A stretch of 64,000 nt of DNA from Closterium sp. NIES-65 (taxonomy: Eukaryota; Streptophyta; Zygnematophyceae; Desmidiales; Closteriaceae). Every line of letters begins with the position of its first letter. The first letter of the stretch is position 1. The notes beneath the pieces are model-generated. The model was not told the DNA's origin and made no database searches. It saw nothing but the letters and a program-made list of their open reading frames with translations. The stretch spans positions 2,191,001 through 2,255,000 of the forward strand of contig CANXME010002307.1 of assembly GCA_948144175.1 (NCBI GenBank), given 5' to 3'. The position numbers and the translations under genes are program-made. Of the stretch, positions 10,301 through 20,259 are shown in pieces.

Positions 10301-13170
10301 AGGTAGACGCCGTTGACCCGGTCAAGGTTACTGGTGACTCTGGTGCTGCTGCGGGTGCTGAGCCTGGGGGTGCTAACTCTGGGGGTGCTGTGCGTGGGGG
10401 TGCTGAGCCTGGGGGTGCTACTGCTGGGGGTGCTGGGCCTGAGGGTACTAGTGCGGAGGGTGCGGAGCCTGGGGGTGCTGAGCCGGGGGGTGCTGTGCCT
10501 GGAGGTGCTGGGTCTGGGGGTGCTGGGTCGGGAGCTGCTGAGCCTGGGGGTGCTGAGCTGGGAGCTGCTGGGCCTGGGGGTGCTGCGTCTGGAGCTGCTG
10601 AGCCTGGGGTTTCTCCTGCTGCTGCGTCTCGCCGGGATCCCCTCTCTCCACAGGAGCTGCGCGAGTGGTTCGCTCGCCGCTGGAGGCGTGCTGCTGAGTC
10701 TGGAGGTGCTGCTGGAGCTGGAGCGGGAGCTTCTTCGACCGTCGAGGGTGCGGGTGCTGCCGGTCCCGGAGCTGCTGGACCTGCGGGTCCTCCCGGAGCT
10801 GGAGCTGCTGCGGGCGCTGGTGCTGAGCCTACTTCTGTTGGTCCTGCCGCTGGAGGTGTGGGTGGCGCTGGTGCGATCGCTGAGGGTGCTGGTGCTGTCC
10901 CTGCTGCGTCTGGAGCTGCCGCGCAGCCTCGGCCGTACTTCGTTCCGCTCCTGCAGCAGGTTCTTGGTCCTTCTCCTCCAGTAGAGGGTCCACCGCCTGT
11001 CCAGTCGCAGTCCCTCCTGGAGCCTTCCTCTCCACTGCCTGCTCCCTCTCCTTACACTGGTCCTACTGGAGGTCTTGCTGAGCGTCGTGAGCCTGCGTCT
11101 CGTCCCACGTCGCCTGTTCGCACTGCTCGCGCTAGTGGTCGCAGTTCGCGTCAGCGTCCTCCTCCTGTCCCTGGCACGCACCGGATGTCTTTGCGTCCGT
11201 CCACTGCTCCTCTGCGTGCCCCTTTGCCTTCTCCTCCTGAGTCTTCTCTTCCTGCGCTTGCCGACCCTGCGTCGGACTCTCTTCGTGCTGCGAGTCCAAC
11301 TGTCACGCGTCTGCTTGCTACTGTCGTCACTGACCCCTCTTTTGAGTCCACTGCTGCGTCTGCTCTACTCGCTGAGCTCGTCGACTTTGCTGCTCGCTGT
11401 CGTCTCGACTACGCTGCTGGTCTTGTTGCTGAGTCTGCGTCTGTCTGTCCTCCGTCCGTCGGGGGTGAGTGTGCTCTTCGCACGGACGTCCTAGAGGACA
11501 GGCAGGAGGAGTTACAGTGTCTAGCGACTGCTTCACCTCATCTCGCGTCTGTACTGCTTGCCACTGAGGGAGACCCGGATGCACTAGACATCCCGACTCC
11601 GCGTTCTTACGCGGAGGCCGTAGAGGGTCCCTACTCCTCTCAATGGCAGGCAGCTATGGATGCAGAGATGGCTTCCTGGAAGTCCACAGGCACCTACGTT
11701 GACGCGGTTCCCCCTCCTGGGGCGAACATAGTCAGAGGCATGTGGATCTTCAGGGTGAAGCGGCCGCCGGGCTCTCCACCTGTCTTCAAGGCACGGTACG
11801 TTGCTCGTGGCTTCAGTCAGCGGCAGGGAGTTGACTACTTTCATACCTTCTCTCCCACCCCGAAGATGACTACTCTTCGGGTGCTGCTGCACATAGCCGC
11901 TCAGCGCGACTACGAGCTTCACTCTCTCGACTTCAGCACTGCGTTCTTGCAGGGTAGCCTGCACGAGGAGATCTGGCTTCGCCGTCCACCTGGCTTCACT
12001 AAGACTTTCCCTCCTGGCACCCAGTGGAGTCTCCGACGGCCAGTCTACGGTCTCCGCCAGGCACCGCGTGAGTGGCACGACACACTGAGGACTACGCTTG
12101 CGGCTCTTGGGTTTGCTCCTTCTACTGCTGACCCGTCGCTGTTTCTTCGCACCGACACTTCCCTGCCGCCGTTCTACATCCTCGTGTACGTCGACGACTT
12201 GGTCTTTGCCACAGCGGACACTGCTGGACTCGCCTACGTGAAGTCCGAGCTGCTGAAGAGACACACGTGCACTGACCTGGGTGAACTGCGCAGCTACCTT
12301 GGCTTGCAGATCACTCGGGACAGAACACGCCGCACCATTACCTTGACTCAGTCACACATGGTGCAGCAGGTCCTTCAGCGCTTCGGCTTCACGTACTCCT
12401 CGCCTCAGGCCACTCCTCTGCCTACTCGCCACTCACTCTCAGCTCTGCCTTCGGATGAGTCCGTAGAGTCGAGTGGTCCGTATGCAGAGCTTGTTGGCTG
12501 CCTCATGTACCTGATGACCTGCACACGACCTGACCTTGCATACCCTCTTAGCATTCTTGCTCGCTATGTTGCTCCTGGGAGACACAGACCAGAGCACATG
12601 GCTGCAGCGAAGAGGGTATTGCGCTACCTGTGCAGCACGTCGGGCATGGGGCTAGTGCTTGGAGGGCGGAGTCCAGTGGTCCTTACCGGCCACGCGGACG
12701 CTTCTTGGGCTGACGACCAGGCTACGCAGCGGTCGTCACAGGGTTACACCTTCAGCCTTGGTTCCGGCTCTGTCTCGTGGCGGTCTACTCGCTCGTCTTC
12801 GGTTCTCGGCTCCAGTTGTGAGGCTGAGATCTACGCCGGGGCCATGGCTGCACAGGAGCTTCGCTGGCTCACCTACCTGCTGACTGACCTTGGAGAGCTG
12901 CCTCGTTCTCCTCCAGTGCTGTACGTAGACAACAAGGCCATGCTGGCCTTGTGTCGAGAGCAGCGCTTGGAGCACAGAACGAAGCACATTGCTCTCCGCT
13001 ACTTCCTTGCTCGTGAGCTGCAGCAGCGTGGTCAGTTGCGACTTGCGTACGTGGCCTCTGAGGCCAACACTGCTGATGTCTTCACCAAGGCACTCGCGCC
13101 TTGTGACCATCAGCGCTTTTGCACCCAGCTGGGTCTTGTGCCTGTCTTGCCTCACTTGCTCTCCTCTTGA
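7306..13170 (+). CDS. Intact copia gag-pol polyprotein (element B)
   Basis: A 1954-residue ORF. The ATG at 7306 is chosen because MATPSVLAFDAEGR is the conserved start in every copy here; upstream in-frame codons are non-ATG. Order: gag domain (about 1-265); glycine-rich tract (about 268-345); atypical Cys/His motif C379-X13-C393-X3-H397-X4-C402; aspartic protease with D509 in DSGAS; HHCC finger from about H664; integrase D732, D801, E837 (35-residue D-E spacing, as in copia). Then GGA-EPGG repeats and an Ala/Gly-rich linker (about 1000-1200); RT with YVDD at 1628-1631; RNase H with acidic residues near 1798, about 1838 and 1875. The expected function is copying RNA to cDNA in virus-like particles and integrating it. 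No stop or frameshift was found. The integrase-RT order places it in Ty1/copia rather than gypsy. Confidence 0.95.
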   Translation: MATPSVLAFDAEGRAIDFEVWLDNLQLFLQCDRADDLSLFDLTSGASPAPAADADPAVRSKWATRDAAARLAVRRHLPTSEHAHFSQYKSAQTLYDAVVARYSSPATAALSRLMLPYLFPDLSAFPTVADLITHLRTSDTRYRAALPAEFCAKNPPPMYIALYYVVARLPDSLRVVRDHFLAVCPTTLTVDLLEKALLAAEKSIVAVGASRGDPRTPIFEGCSPSPLLPSVASAAAADLLGLESVGAASAPSGRRRSSKGKGSKGAGGAGGGGGGGGGGGGGSGGGGVTSGGGGGDGGGSSGGDGGGGASGGGGGSGGGGGGGGGSGGGSGGGGGGAGRGGTQQRSGGGGGQRSRDIPSPQQLREWYAGRQRGGGTGPCTYALRSGDRAGEQCGGAHATQRCFGRLTDAWRQQFPGASEIPRWDELLRAGVAIFELDFDAILTAMYVVDYSEENEGYRCFQPDPGIGTAALGACEAAAPGASASALSGTGETALSGTASSSSSLTFTLDSGASRSFFRDRTTLTPLGRPVAVSLADPSGGPVLSHFSTVLPCPAAPSGTLSGLYLPSFSTNLVSGADLQDVGVHQFTPASQRVTHCTEARNRHLATFSRRPGSSLYTLTVESPPVPASGQVAASGQVLAAASRSGPESAPCSCRLLSHETLLWHHRLGHPSLPRLRSMASRVLVSGLPQSLPPLPSGPGPSCVPCVEGRLRATPHSSHFPLTEAPLQTLHMDVWGPAPVRGQGYERYFLLVVDDYSRYTTVLPLRSKVEVTEVLIDWICEARLQLRKSLGSDFPVLRLHSDRGGEFSSRLLRDYCRARGIRQTFTLPDSPQQNGIAERRIGMVMDVARTSMMHAAAPHFLWPFAVRYAAHQLNLHPRVSRPAMSPALLWTGKVGDASVFRVWGSRAFVRDLSADKLSPRAAPCVFLGFPTDAPGWQFYHPSSRRVLSSQVVTFDESVPFYRLFPYRTPSPPPPPDFLVPVPPPVDPLPPQVPAPSGVSQVDAVDPVKVTGDSGAAAGAEPGGANSGGAVRGGAEPGGATAGGAGPEGTSAEGAEPGGAEPGGAVPGGAGSGGAGSGAAEPGGAELGAAGPGGAASGAAEPGVSPAAASRRDPLSPQELREWFARRWRRAAESGGAAGAGAGASSTVEGAGAAGPGAAGPAGPPGAGAAAGAGAEPTSVGPAAGGVGGAGAIAEGAGAVPAASGAAAQPRPYFVPLLQQVLGPSPPVEGPPPVQSQSLLEPSSPLPAPSPYTGPTGGLAERREPASRPTSPVRTARASGRSSRQRPPPVPGTHRMSLRPSTAPLRAPLPSPPESSLPALADPASDSLRAASPTVTRLLATVVTDPSFESTAASALLAELVDFAARCRLDYAAGLVAESASVCPPSVGGECALRTDVLEDRQEELQCLATASPHLASVLLATEGDPDALDIPTPRSYAEAVEGPYSSQWQAAMDAEMASWKSTGTYVDAVPPPGANIVRGMWIFRVKRPPGSPPVFKARYVARGFSQRQGVDYFHTFSPTPKMTTLRVLLHIAAQRDYELHSLDFSTAFLQGSLHEEIWLRRPPGFTKTFPPGTQWSLRRPVYGLRQAPREWHDTLRTTLAALGFAPSTADPSLFLRTDTSLPPFYILVYVDDLVFATADTAGLAYVKSELLKRHTCTDLGELRSYLGLQITRDRTRRTITLTQSHMVQQVLQRFGFTYSSPQATPLPTRHSLSALPSDESVESSGPYAELVGCLMYLMTCTRPDLAYPLSILARYVAPGRHRPEHMAAAKRVLRYLCSTSGMGLVLGGRSPVVLTGHADASWADDQATQRSSQGYTFSLGSGSVSWRSTRSSSVLGSSCEAEIYAGAMAAQELRWLTYLLTDLGELPRSPPVLYVDNKAMLALCREQRLEHRTKHIALRYFLARELQQRGQLRLAYVASEANTADVFTKALAPCDHQRFCTQLGLVPVLPHLLSS

Positions 13171-13383
13171 CTTCACTTGTACTGTGACATATATATATAC
13201 CTGCTCTTGCTTGTCTAGTTCTATATATATATGTCTGTACTCCTGCATGTGAACTGGCCTCTGGCCCTGCTCTTGTGCTCGGACTGTGTGGTGACGTTGT
13301 GATCCACTCTGAGCTTGCTCTGCTTTGCTTTACCTGAGTGGTCTTGTGACCCCTTGTTCTCCCCCACTTTGCCTATGGGGGTG

Positions 13384-13512
13384 TGTCAGATTTATATGAT
13401 ATAGTTTCTGTAGGCTATAGTGGGGTAGCACATATGGGGTACAGGGTTTCTAGGGTTGTATTTGTACCCAATCTTCCATAGTCATTTCATTCCTGTTTTT
13501 CCTTGCTTCACA
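13384..13512 (+). repeat. 3' LTR of element B
   Basis: 129 bp, one mismatch to the 5' LTR. Preceded by the polypurine tract ending GGGGGTG. Confidence 0.93.
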
Positions 13513-13517
13513 GTTCT

Positions 13518-16079
13518 TCGGCTGCTGAGGGTGCTGCTGTCGCGGGTCCCGGAGGTGCTCGTACTGGGAGTACTGGAGCTGCTGGGCCTGCGGGTTCGAC
13601 TGGAGCTGGTGCTGCTGCGGGCGTTGGTGCTGAGCCTACTGCTCGCGGTCCTGCCGGGGGTACTAGTGGTGCTGCTGGAGATTCTGGAGATACTAGAGGT
13701 GCTACAGGAGCGGGTGCTCCTGCTGGGGGTACTGGTGCTGTCCCTGCTGTGTCTGGCGTCGCCGCGCGACCTCGACCGTACTTCGTTCCGCTCCTGCAGC
13801 AAGTTCTTGGTCTTCCACCTTCTACTGGTTCTCCTCCTTCCTTAGAGGGTCCACAGCCTGTCCCGTCCCAGTCACAGCTACAGCCTGCCTCCCCCTTGCC
13901 TGCTCCTTCTCCCTACGCTGGTCCTACTTGAGGTCTTACTGAGCGTCGTGAGCCTGCGTCTCGTCCTGCGTCGCCTGTTCGTACTGCACGCGCTAGTGGT
14001 CGCAGTTCGCGTCAGCGTCCTCCTCCTGTCCCTGGCACGCACCGGATGTTACTACGTCCGTCTACTGCTCCTCTGCGTGCCCCTTTACCTTCTCCTCTTG
14101 AGTCCTCTCTTCCTGATCTTGCCGACCCGGAGTCAGACTCTCTTCGTGCTGCCAGTCCTACTGTCACGCGTTTCCTTGCTACTGTCGTCACTGACCCTTC
14201 TTTCGAGTCTTTTGCTACGTCTGACCTCGTTACTGAGCTCGTCGACTTTGCTGTTCGCTGTCGCCTAGACTACGCTGCTAGTCTTGTCGCTGAGTCTGAG
14301 TCTGTCTGTCCTCCGTCTGTCGGGGGTGAGTGTGCCCTTGGCACGGACGTCCTCAAGGACAGGCAGGAGGAGTTCCAGTGCCTGACAGCCGCTTCACCGC
14401 ATCTCTTGTCCGTACTGCTTACCCCTGAGGGAGACCCGGATGCACTTGACATCCCGACTCCGCGCTCTTACGCGGAGGCGATAGAGGGTCCCTACTCCTC
14501 TCAGTGGCAGGCAGCTATGGATGCAGAGATGGCTTCCTGGAAGTCCACGGGCACCTACGTTGACGCTCTCCCCCCTCCTGGGGCGAACATCGTCAGTGGC
14601 ATGTGGATCTTCAGGGTGAAGCCGCCACCCGGTTCTCCGCTTGTCTTCAAGGCGCGTTACGTGGCTTTTGGCTTCAGTCAGCGGATGGGGGTTGACTACT
14701 TTCAGACCTTCTCACCCACCCTGAAGATGACCACTCTTCGGGTACTACTGCACGTTGCTGCTCACCGTGACTACGAGCTGCACTCTCTCGACTTCAGCAC
14801 TGCTTTCTTGCAGGGCAGCCTGCACGAGGAGATCTGGCTGCGCCGTCCACCTGGCTTGACTGGGTCTTTCCCTCCTGGTACCCAGTGGAGTCTCCGCCGT
14901 CCAGTCTACGGTCTCCGCCAGGCGCCCCGTGAGTGGCACGACACACTGAGGACTACGCTTGCGGCTCTTGGGTTTGCTCCTTCTACTGCCGACCCGTCGC
15001 TATTTCTGCGCACTGACACTTCTTTGCCGTTGTTCTACATCCTCGTGTATGTCGACAACTTGGTCTTTGCCACTGCTGACACTGCTGGACTCGCCTACGT
15101 GAAGTCTGAGCTGCAGAAGAGACACACGTGCACTGACCTGGGTGAACTGCGCAGCTACCTTGGCCTGCAGATCACCCGGGACAGAGCGCGCCGCACCATT
15201 ACCCTGACTCAGTCACACATGGTGCAGCAGGTCCTTCAACGCTTCGGCTTCACGTACTCCTCGCCTCAGGCCACTCCTCTGCCTACTCGCCACTCGCTCT
15301 CAGCTCTGCCTTCGGATGAGTCCGTAGAGTCGAGTGGCCCGTATCCAGAGCTTGTTGGCTGCCTCATGTACCTGATGACCTGCACTCGACCTGACCTTGC
15401 ATACCCTCTTAGCATTCTCGCACGCTATGTTGCTCCTGGGAGACACCGACCAGAGCACATGGCTGCAGCGAAGAGGGTGTTGCGCTACTTGTGCAGTACG
15501 TCGGGCATGGGGCTAGTGCTTGGAGGGCGGAGTCCATTGGTCGTCACTGGGCACGCGGACGCTTCTTGGGCTGACGACCAGGCTACGCAGCGGTCGTCAC
15601 AGGGTTACACTTTCAGTCTTGGTTCCGGCTCTGTTTCGTGGCGGGCTACCCGCTCGTCTTCTGTTCTCGGCTCTTGTTGTGTGGCTGAGATCTACGCCGG
15701 GGCTATGGCTGCCCAGGAGCTTCGCTGGCTCACCTACCTGCTGACCGACCTTGGAGAGCCACCTCGTTCTCCTCCAGTCCTGTACGTAGACAACAAGGCT
15801 ATGCTGGCCTTGTGTCGAGAGCAGTGACTGGAGCACAGGACAAAGCACATTGCTTTCCGCTACTTTCTTGCTCGTGAGCTACAGCAGCGAGGACAGTTGC
15901 GGCTTGCGTACGTGGCCTCTGAGGCCAACACTGCTGATGTTTTCACCAAGGCACTTGCGCCTTCTGATCATCAGCGCTTCTGTACTCAGTTGGGTCTTGT
16001 GCCTGTCTTGCCTCACTTGCTCACTTCCTGGCCTTTCTTGTACTGTCATATATATATACTCTTGCTCTTGCTTGCTTAG
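13518..16079 (+). pseudogene. Element A gag-pol, C-terminal part (RT, RNase H)
   Basis: Continues in the same reading frame as 2798-6151 once element B and the duplicated GTTCT are removed. Stops lie at 13929 and 15825. The RT active-site box reads YVDN instead of YVDD (GAC to AAC at 15057-15059), so the second catalytic aspartate is lost. In RNase H the catalytic-acid block CEAEIYA reads CVAEIYA. The normal stop codon is also gone, so the frame runs on to 16079. No frameshift is seen; decay is by base substitution. Confidence 0.88.
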
Positions 16080-16244
16080 CCTCTTGTATATCTATATATA
16101 TGATCTTGCATGTGAACTGGCCTTTTGGCCTTTGAACTTGTGCTCGGAATGTGTGGTGACTTTGTGATCCACCCTGAGCTTTGCCTTGCTTTGTTTGACT
16201 GGTCTTGTGACCCCTTGTTCTCCCCCACTTTGCCTATGGGGGTG

Positions 16245-16376
16245 TGTCAGAACATTATAGCTTACTTATTTGTGTAGGCTATAGTGAGGTATCCCATAGG
16301 GGGTACAACCCAATTAGGGTTTCCTATATGTACTCACTTCATTCAGAGTCATTTCATTCTCGTTCTCATTTTCACA
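16245..16376 (+). repeat. 3' LTR of element A
   Basis: 132 bp, TGTCAG...TTCACA, preceded by the polypurine tract in CTATGGGGGTG. Confidence 0.92.
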
Positions 16377-17263
16377 GTATCGTTCGTCAACGCTGCGCAA
16401 TTGAGCTTGGGAATGCTCTTAGTGCACACGACCATTTTCACACTTGGGAAAATCCCTCTACAAACACGGACCCTTGGTTAGGGGCTGGCTTTGCCAGGCA
16501 CCCGAGGACCCTTGGAGGTGACCACGTGGGGACTACCTATAGTGTGTTAAAGGTGTGCTTAAGGGGGTCTATATCCCAATAGTAGTCAACACGTACATGT
16601 CATCCGGTAACGGCAGCTTTTACAGATAGACATATAGGAGTGGAGACACCCTAAACCCTGTTGAGATACACAGGGGTGCCATTAACTGAAGGCCAGTGCC
16701 CTAGATATCAGGATTTTTACGCTGATTTAGCGTCCATTCAGACTTTTTTTTTTTTGCCAGGTCTGAACTGTAAGTTTTTTTTTTATGTACCTTCTCTGAT
16801 TTTCCATAGTTTTTTTTATTGTAGTGGATGTATTTTCAGACAAATTGTAGGGGTGTATGCTGAGCCTCAGCCTTGTTTCGGGGGTGCACTCTGAAACGGG
16901 TACTGCAGGGGTCCGCCATCCTGGCGGCGTGTTTGCACTAACACCGTCAATCACGGGGGGGAAACAAAAAATTTCCCGAGCGCGGCACCGCACAGTCGCG
17001 TTGGGCCAGGAATGCTGTAATCTGGCTCAATTCCAGCCAATCGCGGCAACACAGCAGGCAGTGTTGGCAAGATTCCTTGCCAGCGCATAGCTCGCAGCGC
17101 GCTGCACCCGAACAACACCACAACCATCCACCCCCCTCCACCGTCTACCTTGCCAACGCATAGCTCCCAGCGCGCTGCAGCTCTCACGTCACCACATCCA
17201 TCCATCCCACTCACCCCACCTTCCCTGCACCCACGACCAGGTGCCGTGCATGCAGTGACCAGC
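16377..17263 (+). other. Host sequence upstream of the hAT-like gene
   Basis: No supported gene. It holds T-rich runs (16745-16755, 16776-16786, 16810-16817) and a C/A-rich stretch just upstream of 17264 that may be 5' UTR or promoter of the hAT-like gene. I could not find convincing hAT terminal inverted repeats here matching the 3' side. Confidence 0.4.
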
Positions 17264-17624
17264 ATGGAGATGAGCCGTCCAAATACGAGGACCTCTCATG
17301 TTCCTCATCGTCGCCCTTCGTGGGGGTCACTCCGTGCCCTGTCTCTCTCGCTTCATTCAATTTCTTCGCCAGATACTAGTGCTGGAACCCTTGTTTCAGA
17401 TTCTCCATCCTCGTCATCGCAAAACCCATGCTCGGCAGACTCAATGGCAGCCACAGACGCTGCCGCCGAATCGCCCGACGATGATGACGAGACAGATCGG
17501 TGGCCTGCTTCAGACGCTTTGACCGGCCTGGACTTTCTTAGATCATTCTTACCAACGCATGTTCCATCGAATATTCCACCTTCGCAACCTAGCTCTAGCC
17601 GTCCTCCAGTTTTCGTGCAACCTG

Positions 17625-18233
17625 TGTCAAAATCCCAACCACTAGACCATTGGGATAAAAGGGCTTGTTTCAGAAGCGGGTCAGTGCGCCCATAACCCCC
17701 CAGGCGAACGCGCCTGTAACCCTCTCCAGGATCAATCGGGCATCCACAGTGCAGATCTACTGACACCCCCCCACACAGGGAGGCCCAGGACTAAGCACAG
17801 CGGCAACGGCCTACATGTGCATACACCGGGAATCGAACCCGAGACCGCTCTAATACCATGTCAGAATCCCAACCACTAGACCATTGGGATAAAAGGACTT
17901 GTTTCAGTAGCGGGTCAGTGCGCCCATAACCCCCCAGGCAAACGCGCCTGTAACCCCCCCTAGGATCGATCGGGGATCTCACAGTGTAGCTCTACTGACA
18001 CCCCCCCACACTGGGAGGCCCAGGACTGAGCACAGTGGCAACGGCCAACATGTGCATACACCGGGATTCGAACCCGAGACCGCTCTGACACCATGTCAGA
18101 ATCCCAACCACTAGACCATTGGGATAAAAGGGCTTGTTAAGTAGCGGGTCAGTGCGCCCATAACCCCCCACGTGAACGCGCCTGTAACCCTCTCCAGGAT
18201 CAATCGGGCATCCACAGTGCAGATCTACTGACA
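17625..18233 (-). mobile_element. Tandem TRIM-like element (LTR-int-LTR-int-LTR), minus strand
   Basis: Three near-identical terminal repeats (17625-17765, 17859-18000, 18094-18233; 140-142 bp) are separated by two 93-bp interiors. A perfect ACCTG duplication flanks the whole unit (17620-17624 and 18234-18238). On the minus strand each repeat begins TGTCAGTAG and ends CTGACA. Interiors start with TGGTGTCAGAGC or TGGTATTAGAGC, an iMet-type PBS, and end in a polypurine tract GTGTGGGGGGGTG. It encodes nothing. Tandem organisation is known for TRIM retrotransposons. The repeat end plus PBS also forms a tRNA-like sequence (listed separately), so a tRNA-derived SINE tandem is the main alternative; the identical repeats at both ends and the 5-bp duplication favour the LTR interpretation. 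Confidence 0.82.
18061..18126 (-). promoter_or_regulatory. tRNA-like segment with Pol III A and B boxes spanning the LTR/PBS junction
   Basis: On the minus strand, TGGTCTAGTGG (A-box consensus, tRNA-Glu-like) lies in the LTR end and GGTTCGAATCC (B-box consensus) lies just after the PBS. They are about 33 bp apart, a normal tRNA spacing. Between them TCTGA/TCAGA can pair around a 7-nt loop. The T arm can form, but no matching acceptor 3' strand is seen, so this is not a functional tRNA gene. A second copy lies at 17827-17892 and an A-box-only copy near 17645. Confidence 0.65.
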
Positions 18234-20038
18234 ACCTGAACCCCTGCCCACGGCCGTCACTGAACCAGTCACAGTTGCGCCACATTCTGTGCCCCATGAG
18301 GCGTCCCCTGAAGCTCCGTCCCGTCCCGCACCACTGAAGAAGCTGCGGTACCGACACACTACGTTTCCGTGGGCAGCTCCTCCTCCTCCGTCGACCGTTG
18401 AAGCTCCCGCGAGAGTCGAATCTCCCATGCAAGGCAGCTCGAAGCCCACCGACAAGTCTGACTCCGACAAGTTGGAGTTGAAATACGAAGAAGCTCACTT
18501 TCGTTTTAAAACAAATTGGTCTATCGATTACGAGTGGCTTATTCTAACCAAAACATCTTCCGGTGTGCCGAGTTTTAAGTGCACTATATGCGTGGAGTTT
18601 GCAGGACTTACACGCAAGTGTGGACGGGGTGGTGAGGGCGCGACCGGCATGCAGACGCAGGCCTTCAAGAAGCATGAAGACACGGTGAAGCATCGTTTTG
18701 CACTGAAGCGGCAGGAGGACCTCCTCTAGAAGTATGGCCATCAGCGGCGCGTCGACCTACATCCGAAAGCGTAGGACAAGGAGATGTTGCAGATCTTGGC
18801 GCTAGTGGAGTCGCTGTACTTCATGAGCTCATGCAACGAGCCCATGAACGCTTGGATTCAGCTTGTGCGCTACCTGGCGAAGAAGAAGGTGCCCGGGTTT
18901 CCAGAGCACGGCTACGGCACGTACTACAATAGGTAAGTTTCTTGCGGTTGTGTCCACCGAGTCCGTGGTTTCCTCTATTACACTGTGTCTAACTGCCTGT
19001 GTATTTATTCCTGCACAGGTACGGCTTCGGGGAATTAACACAGGCAATTTCAACATGGCTCCAAACAACACAACTAGATCACCTTCTGACAAGCCCCTTT
19101 ATCGGGATCACTCTGGACGAGAGCACAGACCGGCGGCGCGGCAAACACATGATCGTGTTTGCAACCTTTCTGCGCGACAAACAAGTTGTGACTGAGTTCT
19201 TTGCTCACCTCACGGTTGAGAAAGTTGATGCTGCATCTCTGTGTAGTTTGCTGCTTTCCCACATCAGGGCTATCGGCGTGGACCTCCGCCGTATTTCGGG
19301 AGTGAGCACGGATGGTGCGATGGTGATGGTGGGGACCCACAACGGTGTGGTTGCTCGACTTCGGATGCTCATCCCCAACTTAATTTCGTTCCACTGCATT
19401 GCTCACATGTGCGTTGCTGTTTTTTTGTTTGTTTAGTCGTTTTACAGTAATATGCGATGCTAATCCTGTTTGTTTGTACGTGTTGCAGGGAGGCTTTGGC
19501 TGCCAAAGCCGCTGCAGAGGCTATACCCACTTTCAACATGGTCGACGACGTCATCCGCGCCGTCGCTGAGTACCTGGGGCGATCATCACCGTGGCATCAA
19601 CGGTTCATGGAGCCACTAGAGGTATTTACCTCCACCAACCTCGAGGTGCAAGGGATCCACAAGGTGCGGTGGCTTTCAAGGGGTACTGCGGTCGCCCGCT
19701 TCGTCGAGGTCCTCCCAGCCATCATGGTGATGCTGTCAGAGTGGAAGGACCAGACGATGTACGAGCTCGTCACGTCCTACCGGCTTCAGTTCCTGCTTCG
19801 GTTCCTGACGGACGTTCTGGACCTCCTCAATATCCTCTCAAAGGGTTTCCAGCATCGTGAGGTAAGAAAGTTGAGTACATTGTGTTTTTTTTCTTTTAAC
19901 CAGAAACCGTGCTCTAACAAAAACTTCTTTTTGATGTGGCAGCTCGACTACCCATTGGTGCACACACAGATTGTGCGCACAACATCTCTCCTGGAGAGTC
20001 GGTACATCGACTGCGAAGAACACTTTGGCGGCGGGCCT

Positions 20039-20169
20039 TGTCAGAACATATAGCTTGTGCTTATTGTGTAGGCTATAGTGGGGTAGCCCATAAGGGGTAC
20101 AACCCAATTAGGGTTAGTACTTGTACTCCGTTCATTCATAGTTCATTCATTCTCGTTCTCACTTTCTCA
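20039..20169 (+). repeat. 5' LTR of element J
   Basis: 131 bp, TGTCAGAACATATAG start and TTTCTCA end. Confidence 0.9.
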
Positions 20170-20259
20170 TGGTATCGAGCAGGTTCCCTCGTGGGAACTG
20201 TTCCTAGGGCCCACCGATCCTTTTTTTTTTGCCCCTGCCCGAAGCGCGCCTAGGGTCGC

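Larger units (their letters stand above)
6152..13512 (+). mobile_element. Ty1/copia element B, complete and apparently intact
   Basis: 129-bp LTRs (6152-6280, 13384-13512) differ at a single base (TCTACGG versus TCTAGGG). They are flanked by a perfect GTTCT duplication (6147-6151, 13513-13517). PBS TGGTATAGAGCGGGTCC starts at 6281 and matches the iMet-tRNA-type site less one base. A polypurine tract (CTATGGGGGTG) abuts the 3' LTR. A leader of about 1 kb and one long gag-pol ORF lie between. It is the only element in the window that retains all catalytic motifs, and is the best candidate here for an autonomous, recently active copy. Confidence 0.95.
1705..16376 (+). mobile_element. Ty1/copia element A, decayed, interrupted by element B
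   Basis: 132-bp LTRs at 1705-1836 and 16245-16376 differ at about 3 positions. Flanks are CTATC (1700-1704) and GTATC (16377-16381), a 5-bp target duplication with one mismatch. PBS TGGTATCAGAGCAGGTC begins at 1837, and a G-rich polypurine tract (GGGGGTG) abuts the 3' LTR. Domain order gag-protease-integrase-RT-RNase H is that of copia. Element B was inserted at 6152 inside the integrase-RT linker; removing B and one GTTCT copy restores a continuous reading frame. Confidence 0.93.

Noticed and set aside
10288..11181. Ser/Thr/Arg-rich antisense ORF inside element B
   Set aside because: Mirror of the Gly/Ala-rich linker codons of the real gag-pol; no independent signal.
18061..18126. A true tRNA-Glu gene
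   Set aside because: A and B boxes and two arms fit, but the acceptor strands do not pair and the sequence is part of a repeated LTR/PBS junction.
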